DNA from: JAQVUB01 sp033809415
GTDB taxonomy: Bacteria > Verrucomicrobiota > Lentisphaeria > Oligosphaerales > Oligosphaeraceae
Reading direction: 5' to 3'
Assembly: GCA_033809415.1 (NCBI GenBank)
Contig: JAPXLT010000308.1
Span: 1 to 5,660, forward strand
DNA length: 5,660 nucleotides
In this document: piece by piece, positions 1 to 4,300 of the stretch
Layout of the letters: each line of letters starts with the position of its first letter
How positions within the stretch are numbered: the first letter of the stretch is position 1
The notes under the pieces: model-generated
Told to the model about the DNA's origin: nothing
Databases searched by the model: none
Seen by the model: only the letters and a program-made list of their open reading frames with translations
Translations under genes and position numbers: made by a program

Positions 1-49
1 TTGCTGCCTTTCATCAGTCATAAGTAATATTCACCCTTTTTCTCATTCC
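1..49. other. Spacer at left window edge, no feature seen
   Basis: Short AT-rich stretch between the window edge and the first 7-bp tandem array. I see no start codon with a ribosome binding site, no hairpin with a T-tract and no RNA gene in it. Any further genes of the moxR/DUF58 operon would lie beyond this edge. Confidence 0.5.
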
Positions 50-90
50 CACCCTGCCCCCTGCCCCCTGCACCCTGCACCCTGCACCCT
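50..90. repeat. 7-bp tandem array (CACCCTG/CCCCCTG), about 6 units
   Basis: Six consecutive heptamers read on the plus strand as CACCCTG, CCCCCTG, CCCCCTG, CACCCTG, CACCCTG and a final CACCCT. On the minus strand, the sense strand of the DUF58 gene, this becomes six G-runs of 3 to 5 bases separated by 2 to 4 bases. The array starts only a few bases after the DUF58 stop codon (TGA at 96-94). A longer array of the same units sits at the end of the moxR gene. No T-tract makes it an ordinary intrinsic terminator. Confidence 0.9.
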
Positions 91-93
91 ACC

Positions 94-1521
94 TCACAAA
101 TTCAGTACTCTTCCGGCCATGATATCAGCAGCGGACAATACCGTTGTATTCTCCGGCACTAGCCAGCCGTCGCCGATCAGCAACAGCTTGACGGACACCC
201 CGCGTTCTTGCAGTTTTGCCACAAAATCCCTGCGTTCCTGATCGTAGCCCAGCAGGATGACGATGGCATTGCCCAACCCTCCGATTTCCTCGAAGACTTC
301 TTCTTTAAGTTCTTGCAGCGAGGGGCTTGGTTCCGGTTCGATTTCAGACAAAATATCCAGCAGGTTTTTCAGGGTAGCGACTTGCCTTCCCGCCTGCAAG
401 TGCCGCACATCCTTGCCGGCTGCAAACAGATCAATCAGGCATTCGCCCTTGAGCAAAAACTCCGCGATGGCTGCCGTCAGCGAGAGTGCCGCTTCAAGTT
501 CAGGAACGGTGCCATCCGGCCAAAGCATCCCCTTGCCCTTGAAAAAATTCAGAATCTGCCTTGTTGTGCGAGACAGCGATGGACTGCGTTTCGGACGCCT
601 CAGGCAGGTGTCAACGATCAGTGCCGTGCGACTCAGGTATTCATCCTGAAATTCCCGGACGACCAGGTCTCCGCGGCGAGCGCTGCTTCGCCAGTGGATA
701 TGCCGCGGATTGTCTCCTTCACGGTAATCTCGGCAACCCTGGAATTCCATCGCCTCGCTGACTTTCATCACCCGTTCCAAACCGGACTTCTGCAGCTTTA
801 CCCCGGATGGCAAATGCAATTCCTGCAAGCTATGACAGGGCGGATGCACAATCAGATAGTCGCAGGATTTGTGAATGCTCGAGTGCCGACAAATCGAAAA
901 TGGGAAGCTGGACATTGCCCAGAGCTGTCCGAGAAAATATTTGCCGCGTTGTTTTGCCAAGAAAGTTCCCTGAATAGTGGTGCTTTCTCGAGCACCAAGC
1001 ATTTTCAGTGCAGGAGCTTTCAGGCATCGGAACCAATGCACGCCCAGACCAGCATCCAACTCGAGAGAAAGTGCCGGTAAACGACGCCGGTTTTCAAGAT
1101 GATACTCGATAACGAAAGGCTGCCCGGCGCAAACCCGCCCTGGCAGAATCCGTTTGATTTTCAGGCGCGGCCAGAAAATGCAGCCAAGGAGAAAATCTGT
1201 CAGCAGCAGAGATAGCATGACCAGCACCAGGATGCGCACACGTGCGTCCGGCTGCAAAAGGCTGTGCAGCAAAAAAAGACCGCCGACCGGCAATATCATC
1301 AAGGCCGATAGACTGAATAGCCGCGTCCCCCAGCCAAGCAGCCACCAGAAAGTCGCCAGTATCGGAGAACGGTAACGACGCCCCGCAGGACGACGCGGAT
1401 AACACCGCGGCCCGTCCAGATACCAGTTCATACAACGCCGATAAAAACGTGTTATCGCCCGGAATACCGCTACCGGCAACCAGACCGTAATAGATTGAGA
1501 TGGTTCAGTTTTGCGTGACAT
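94..1521 (-). CDS. DUF58 domain protein, membrane-anchored MoxR partner
   Basis: A 475-residue protein with the DUF58 signature at about residues 259-293: GCRDYREGDNPRHIHWRSSA, followed by LVVREF. The segment 55-90 is strongly hydrophobic and reads as a two-pass hairpin or long membrane anchor, with another hydrophobic stretch at 96-117. The remaining C-terminal part is therefore probably cytoplasmic. The core around ALIVDT (300-305) resembles a vWA-like strand, but the DxSxS metal site is not evident. DUF58 proteins are typically encoded beside MoxR ATPases, as here, and are thought to be their clients or partners in envelope or complex assembly. The ATG at 1521 is chosen because homologous-looking sequence begins near it. 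It has no convincing Shine-Dalgarno sequence, and the frame stays open upstream through repeats to a GTG at 1737, which would add a low-complexity VHP-rich leader. An internal ATG at 1431 is also possible. Confidence 0.9.
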   Translation of the reverse strand: MSRKTEPSQSITVWLPVAVFRAITRFYRRCMNWYLDGPRCYPRRPAGRRYRSPILATFWWLLGWGTRLFSLSALMILPVGGLFLLHSLLQPDARVRILVLVMLSLLLTDFLLGCIFWPRLKIKRILPGRVCAGQPFVIEYHLENRRRLPALSLELDAGLGVHWFRCLKAPALKMLGARESTTIQGTFLAKQRGKYFLGQLWAMSSFPFSICRHSSIHKSCDYLIVHPPCHSLQELHLPSGVKLQKSGLERVMKVSEAMEFQGCRDYREGDNPRHIHWRSSARRGDLVVREFQDEYLSRTALIVDTCLRRPKRSPSLSRTTRQILNFFKGKGMLWPDGTVPELEAALSLTAAIAEFLLKGECLIDLFAAGKDVRHLQAGRQVATLKNLLDILSEIEPEPSPSLQELKEEVFEEIGGLGNAIVILLGYDQERRDFVAKLQERGVSVKLLLIGDGWLVPENTTVLSAADIMAGRVLNL

Positions 1522-1530
1522 AAAATCTAT

Positions 1531-1592
1531 TTTTAACCACGAACCACACGAAAAGGCACGAAGTTTTTTATAGGGTTGCTGCTTTGACGGAT
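1531..1592. repeat. 62-bp dispersed repeat, copy 1
   Basis: Matches 5478-5539 at 59 of 62 positions by direct comparison, in the same orientation. The first half contains a roughly 10-bp rhythm (AACCACGAACCACACGAAAA, then GGCACGAA). The second half is TTTTTTATAGGGTTG followed by CTTTGACGGAT. Read on the minus strand, the first half becomes TTCGTGCC, TTTTCGTGTG, GTTCGTG, GTTAAAA and forms the immediate leader of the DUF58 gene. The element has no coding potential and no obvious terminal inverted repeats. Confidence 0.9.
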
Positions 1593-1605
1593 GGGATTGC
1601 ACAGG

Positions 1606-1686
1606 GTGGACGTTGTGGACAGGGTGGACGTTGTGGACAGGGTGGACAGGGTGGACAGGGTGGACAGGGTGGACGTTGTGGACAGA
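1606..1686. repeat. 9-bp tandem array GTGGACAGG/GTGGACGTT, nine units
   Basis: Nine units begin at 1606 and share GTGGAC, with the last three bases alternating between two versions. With A for AGG and B for GTT the order is B A B A A A A B and a final variant ending AGA; a partial unit precedes it at 1601-1605. Because the unit is three codons long, it reads as a tripeptide repeat in any open frame (Val-His-Pro or Val-His-Asn in the frame of the DUF58 gene). Four consecutive GGG tracts with 6-base gaps lie on the plus strand between 1640 and 1669. Confidence 0.92.
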
Positions 1687-1692
1687 AGACTG

Positions 1693-1776
1693 CACCACGC
1701 ACCACGCACCACGCACCACGCACCCTGCACCCTGCACCCTGCACCCTGCCCCCTGCCCCCTGCCCCCTGCACCCTT
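1693..1776. repeat. 7-bp tandem array, 12 units (CACCACG, CACCCTG, CCCCCTG)
   Basis: Exactly twelve heptamers: four CACCACG, four CACCCTG, three CCCCCTG, and a final CACCCTT that runs into the moxR stop codon (1777-1775). Variants are grouped in blocks rather than scattered, which suggests growth by local duplication. On the minus strand the last eight units give eight G-runs with short gaps. It is the same family as the array at 50-90, and both meet the gene end at a shared TACCTC (GAGGTA on the sense strand). Confidence 0.93.
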
Positions 1777-2701
1777 ACCTCGGCACCCCGATATTTTTCA
1801 GCAGCTCACGGACAATCGAGTCTCCGGTCGTCCCCGCATATTTGGCCTGGTTCTGCAATACCAGACGATGAGCGAGAACCGGCACAGCGAGTTTTTTGAC
1901 ATCATCGGCAAGGACATACTCACGCCCTTCCAGAAAAGCAGACGCCTGTGCGCAACGACTCAACATCAAGCCTGCCCGAGGACTTCCGCCCAGAGCAATT
2001 CGCGGATCTTTCCGGGTGGCGGAAACCAGTTTCAGAATGTAGCCAGCAATGCTTTTATCCATGCGAACAGATCGTACCAGCTTCTGCAATTCGACCACTT
2101 CGTTGCAATCCAGGATCGGACGCAGGTCACGTGACGGATCACTGTGCAGGCGATCCAGCAGCAATTTCAGTTCAGCCTCTTCATCCGGATAGCCCAGGAT
2201 CAGCTGTATGGCAAAGCGGTCCAACTGCGCTTCCGGCAAAGGGTAAGTTCCCTGGTATTCTATCGGATTTTCGGTCGCCAGAACAATAAATGGACTGGGC
2301 AGATAATAAGTCGTCCCATCCGCAGAAATCTGCCGTTCGCTCATCGCTTCGAGCAATGCCGACTGCGTGCGCGGGCTGGCTCGGTTGATCTCGTCGGCCA
2401 GAACGATATTCGCAAAAAGCGGACCTTTGCGAAAGCGCAATTCACCGTCTTTGGGATTATAGACTGCACCGCCAATGATATCGGTTGGCAGCAGGTCCGG
2501 CGTAAACTGGATACGCCGGAAACTGGCATTCAGCGACGCCGCCAGCGCCTTGGCCAGCGTCGTCTTGCCGACTCCCGGCACATCGTGCAGAAGCACGCTG
2601 CCTTCCGCCGCCAAAGCAATCAGCAGCAAGTCGATGACCTCTGCCTTCCCACGGATGATCTCATTGAGCACATCCCGCAACTGAGCAATTTTTCCCTGCA
2701 T
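1775..2701 (-). CDS. MoxR-family AAA+ ATPase
   Basis: A 308-residue cytoplasmic ATPase of normal MoxR length. Visible motifs in order are Walker A HDVPGVGKTT (39-48, Lys46), Walker B IVLADEIN (99-106, Asp103-Glu104) followed by RASPRTQSALLEAM, sensor 1 region VLATENP (140-146, Asn145), LDRF (160-163), and sensor 2 GSPRAG (239-244, Arg242). MoxR ATPases use ATP hydrolysis to remodel or help assemble partner complexes, often with DUF58 and vWA proteins; the next gene on this strand is a DUF58 protein. The ATG at 2701 is preferred over an in-frame ATG at 2725 because GGAAGGAA lies 7 bases upstream of it. The stop codon TAA overlaps the end of a 7-bp tandem array. The specific client is unknown, and no vWA, transglutaminase or peptidase gene of the usual extended cluster is in the window. 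Confidence 0.95.
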   Translation of the reverse strand: MQGKIAQLRDVLNEIIRGKAEVIDLLLIALAAEGSVLLHDVPGVGKTTLAKALAASLNASFRRIQFTPDLLPTDIIGGAVYNPKDGELRFRKGPLFANIVLADEINRASPRTQSALLEAMSERQISADGTTYYLPSPFIVLATENPIEYQGTYPLPEAQLDRFAIQLILGYPDEEAELKLLLDRLHSDPSRDLRPILDCNEVVELQKLVRSVRMDKSIAGYILKLVSATRKDPRIALGGSPRAGLMLSRCAQASAFLEGREYVLADDVKKLAVPVLAHRLVLQNQAKYAGTTGDSIVRELLKNIGVPR

Positions 2702-2811
2702 CGTACACTTCCTTCCTTTAAGCATGAAGTTTTTCTAATATAACCCGCTAAATGCAAAGAAATGCACACTAAACTTCCAAGCGGCAAGTTACAGAAAAAT
2801 CTGCAAATAGA
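2702..2811. other. Divergent spacer upstream of moxR
   Basis: AT-rich spacer carrying the moxR ribosome binding site (GGAAGGAA on the minus strand). A minus-strand -10-like TATATT occurs at 2742-2737, but no convincing -35 lies at the proper distance, so a moxR promoter is only suspected. A short inverted repeat, CAGA/TCTG, spans 2792-2803. No gene is seen. Confidence 0.45.
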
Positions 2812-2839
2812 TTGTTTTTAGCGCAATGCGCATTAGATT
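2812..2839 (+). promoter_or_regulatory. Candidate promoter of tRNA-Leu
   Basis: A sigma70-like pair: TTGTTT at 2812-2817 and TAGATT at 2834-2839, 16 bp apart, with the -10 ending 12 bases before the mature tRNA 5' end. The spacer holds a perfect short palindrome, GCGCA-A-TGCGC (2821-2831). Each hexamer matches consensus only in part, so the exact elements are uncertain. Confidence 0.4.
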
Positions 2840-2851
2840 ATGTTTTCGCTT

Positions 2852-2937
2852 GCCCGGGTGGTGGAATGGCAGACACTAAAGACTTAAAATCTTTTGCCCG
2901 AAAGGGCGTACGGGTTCGAATCCCGTCCCGGGTACCA
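2852..2937 (+). tRNA. tRNA-Leu, anticodon TAA
   Basis: A complete class II tRNA that folds by eye. The acceptor stem is GCCCGGG (2852-2858) with CCCGGGT (2927-2933), including a terminal G-U pair also present in E. coli tRNA-Leu(UAA). The D stem is GTG/CAC (2861-2863, 2874-2876). The anticodon stem is AAAGA/TCTTT around the loop CTTAAAA, giving anticodon TAA at 2885-2887. The long variable arm has stem GCCC/GGGC around GAAA (2896-2907). The T stem is ACGGG/CCCGT with loop TTCGAAT (2910-2926). Discriminator A (2934) and an encoded CCA (2935-2937) follow. It decodes UUA and, by wobble, UUG codons. It stands alone and is divergent from moxR. Confidence 0.98.
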
Positions 2938-2957
2938 CCTCGAAATCAATGGCTTGT

Positions 2958-2979
2958 GACTTTTCAAAAGTCCTTTTTT
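2958..2979 (+). terminator. Candidate intrinsic terminator after tRNA-Leu
   Basis: A perfect inverted repeat, GACTTTT-C-AAAAGTC, occupies 2958-2972; realistically it is a 5-bp stem GACTT/AAGTC with a 5-base loop. One base later comes a run of six T at 2974-2979. It starts 21 bases after the tRNA CCA end, a typical place. The stem is AT-rich and short, so efficiency may be low. Confidence 0.5.
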
Positions 2980-3041
2980 CATGCCTTTTTCCAATTTTCG
3001 GTGTTACTCATTGTTCCCCATTGAAATTCATTGTTGCGACA

Positions 3042-3062
3042 CATAACAAGATCATAACAAGA
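3042..3062. repeat. Short tandem direct repeat CATAACAAGA
   Basis: The decamer CATAACAAGA occurs at 3042-3051 and 3053-3062 with a single T between. Two direct copies one helical turn apart could be a regulator site, or simply chance in AT-rich DNA. Confidence 0.5.
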
Positions 3063-3164
3063 CCACATTTTCCCCTTGACCTCAATACTCCTTTATAAAA
3101 CTTTCATGCCTTTTCATTGTTAAAAAATGGGTTGCGGGTGGATTCGCGTTAAAATATATCTATG

Positions 3165-3178
3165 AAATGACATCATTT
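3165..3178. promoter_or_regulatory. Candidate operator palindrome in leader of 3211 gene
   Basis: AAATGA-CA-TCATTT is a perfect palindrome with 6-bp arms and a 2-base centre. It lies between a weak candidate -10 (TATATC, 3155-3160) and the ribosome binding site (AGAGGA, 3196-3201). That position would suit a repressor binding just after the transcription start. No regulator gene is in the window, so this is inferred from symmetry and position alone. Confidence 0.3.
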
Positions 3179-3210
3179 AAGTATCAGCCTTAAAAAGAGG
3201 AAAAAATTCC

Positions 3211-4230
3211 ATGATGACCAAAGAACAGATGAAGCGCTTGACTCTCGCCGCAGAACACCTGAACGTAAAAATGTTCAGGATGCACCGGGAACATCCAGAG
3301 ATCAAACAAGGGGAAACTGCGGCGCCTACCCCTGATGGAAAAATTGATGACGATCCATTGCGCGGACCGGTCAACATGGAATGGGTTAAACTGCTGGAGC
3401 CGGAAAGAAGCGAATTCTCCGCAACGGTCGATGAAATTCTGGCAGACCTGCCCAAAATGGTCACATCGAAGTTTGTCAAACTCGGCAATGACAATCTGTG
3501 GGTATGGGGCGGTCCGACGCCTTACTGGGGTGGCAGCATGGCGGATGATACGCTGGTTCGCGGCGCCCAGTACTTCGATGCGAAGAATGTCGTATATGTG
3601 TATGGTCCCACCGACGAGAAAATGATGCAATTGCATTCCGGGTTCAAACGGATGCTCTGCCAAGTGAACAGCCAGTGTCGCACGCCGGGGGCGCAGGGCA
3701 GCATGAGCGATGAAAGCAATGCCGAAGAATTGAGCCGACTTTCGCTGAAATATCCCAACATTGTCGGGGCGATGTGCGATGATGTATCAACCTATTTCCG
3801 CCGTCAGGTTCTGCCGGAAGCGTTCGAGGCACGCTACAAGGCATTGAAAAAATACAACGACAAACTGAAAATGTACGGCGTGGTCTATGTGCACGAACTG
3901 GCACAGAAAGATTTTTCGCTGATCCATCCATATCTGGACACCGTGAATTTATGGTTCTGGCACATGGACGAGATACTGGACTATGACCGCAATATACTGT
4001 TGTGCCAGGAACGTTTCCCAGGCAAGCCGATCATTCAGGGGATTTTCCTACATGAATACGGCATTTCCGACGCCGGAACGCTCCCGCAGCTGCTTGTGCA
4101 TCAGCTGGACAAGGCGCGGGAATACATGACCCGCGGCATCGTGGAAGGGGTGATCATTCTCGGCGACCGCGAGATCAAAAAATGGCCGGAATCTTCCGCC
4201 GCCGTACGTAATTACCTGATGAACCAATAA
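3211..4230 (+). CDS. Uncharacterised barrel-like protein, possible sugar-related enzyme
   Basis: A 339-residue protein I cannot assign to a named family. It has no signal peptide or membrane segment, so it is probably cytoplasmic. Short hydrophobic strands alternate regularly with amphipathic helices: NLWVWG (95-100), NVVYVYG (126-132), NIVGAMCDD (183-191), MYGVVYV (221-227), TVNLWFW (244-250), PIIQGIFL (273-280) and EGVIILGD (312-319). This pattern suggests a (beta/alpha) barrel. Acidic residues lie at strand ends, as catalytic residues do in such barrels: Asp190-Asp191, Asp253, Glu282 and Asp319. A tryptophan/glycine-rich loop (97-108) could contact a sugar ring. The start ATG at 3211 has AGAGGA nine bases upstream; a second ATG directly follows. 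A Gfo/Idh/MocA dehydrogenase gene follows 70 bp later on the same strand, which hints at carbohydrate or polyol metabolism. That it is a real gene is well supported; its function is inference. Confidence 0.87.
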   Translation: MMTKEQMKRLTLAAEHLNVKMFRMHREHPEIKQGETAAPTPDGKIDDDPLRGPVNMEWVKLLEPERSEFSATVDEILADLPKMVTSKFVKLGNDNLWVWGGPTPYWGGSMADDTLVRGAQYFDAKNVVYVYGPTDEKMMQLHSGFKRMLCQVNSQCRTPGAQGSMSDESNAEELSRLSLKYPNIVGAMCDDVSTYFRRQVLPEAFEARYKALKKYNDKLKMYGVVYVHELAQKDFSLIHPYLDTVNLWFWHMDEILDYDRNILLCQERFPGKPIIQGIFLHEYGISDAGTLPQLLVHQLDKAREYMTRGIVEGVIILGDREIKKWPESSAAVRNYLMNQ

Positions 4231-4246
4231 CCTTTTTTCGTTACCT

Positions 4247-4280
4247 TATAATTTTTCGTGTCTTTTCGTGTCTTTTCGTT
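4247..4280 (+). repeat. 10-bp-period leader repeat TTTTCGTGTC with embedded TATAAT
   Basis: TTTTCGTG-TC occurs twice from 4253, followed by TTTTCGT-TG and TTAAAATAAGGA, which supplies the ribosome binding site of the next gene. The same rhythm, read on the minus strand, leads into the DUF58 start. A perfect -10-like TATAAT is at 4247-4252, but no -35 is recognisable at a normal distance, so an independent promoter for the 4301 gene is possible but unproven. Confidence 0.6.
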
Positions 4281-4300
4281 GTTAAAATAAGGAATTTAAG

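Larger units (their letters stand above)
1522..1774. other. Repeat-filled spacer separating moxR and DUF58 genes
   Basis: Read in the direction of transcription (minus strand), the spacer holds a 12-unit 7-bp array, a 9-bp array of nine units, about 13 bp of unassigned sequence, and a 62-bp dispersed repeat that ends 9 bp short of the DUF58 start codon. Several reading frames are open across it on both strands, but this follows from the period and composition of the repeats. Their products are low-complexity peptides, and I do not regard any as genes. The moxR and DUF58 genes are normally close together, so this spacer is probably a later expansion or insertion. Confidence 0.8.
2980..3210. 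other. AT-rich spacer upstream of the 3211 gene
   Basis: No gene seen. It holds CATTGTT at 3009-3015, 3029-3035 and again within 3113-3120, and a tandem CATAACAAGA pair at 3042-3062. A degenerate TTTCATG/CCTTTTCATTG/TTAAAA motif at about 3101-3126 resembles the leader repeat of the 4301 gene with CG changed to CA. For promoters, TTGACC (3076-3081) and TATAAA (3094-3099) are only 12 bp apart, which is too close. TTGCGG (3132-3137) with TATATC (3155-3160) has 17-bp spacing but weak hexamers. Neither can be called firmly. Confidence 0.45.

Noticed and set aside
208..1080. Long plus-strand open frame of 290 codons opposite the DUF58 gene
   Set aside because: It is antisense to a frame with a clear DUF58 signature, has no recognisable domains and reads as compositionally odd shadow translation.
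1606..1776. CRISPR-like or origin-type iteron array
   Set aside because: Units of 9 and 7 bp are directly tandem with no spacers, and there is no replication initiator gene or DnaA-box cluster nearby.
1584..2134. Three plus-strand open frames crossing the 7-bp and 9-bp arrays
   Set aside because: They are open only because the short repeats lack stop codons in several frames. The products are low-complexity peptides that run antisense into moxR.
2852..2937. tRNA gene as an attachment site for an integrated element
   Set aside because: No second copy of the tRNA 3' end and no integrase gene occur in the window.
2812..3024. 70-codon plus-strand open frame
   Set aside because: It reads straight through the tRNA-Leu gene and its terminator region.
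3190..3663. 157-codon minus-strand open frame
   Set aside because: It is a shadow of the 3211 gene, which has a good ribosome binding site and protein-like composition; the antisense product has no recognisable features.
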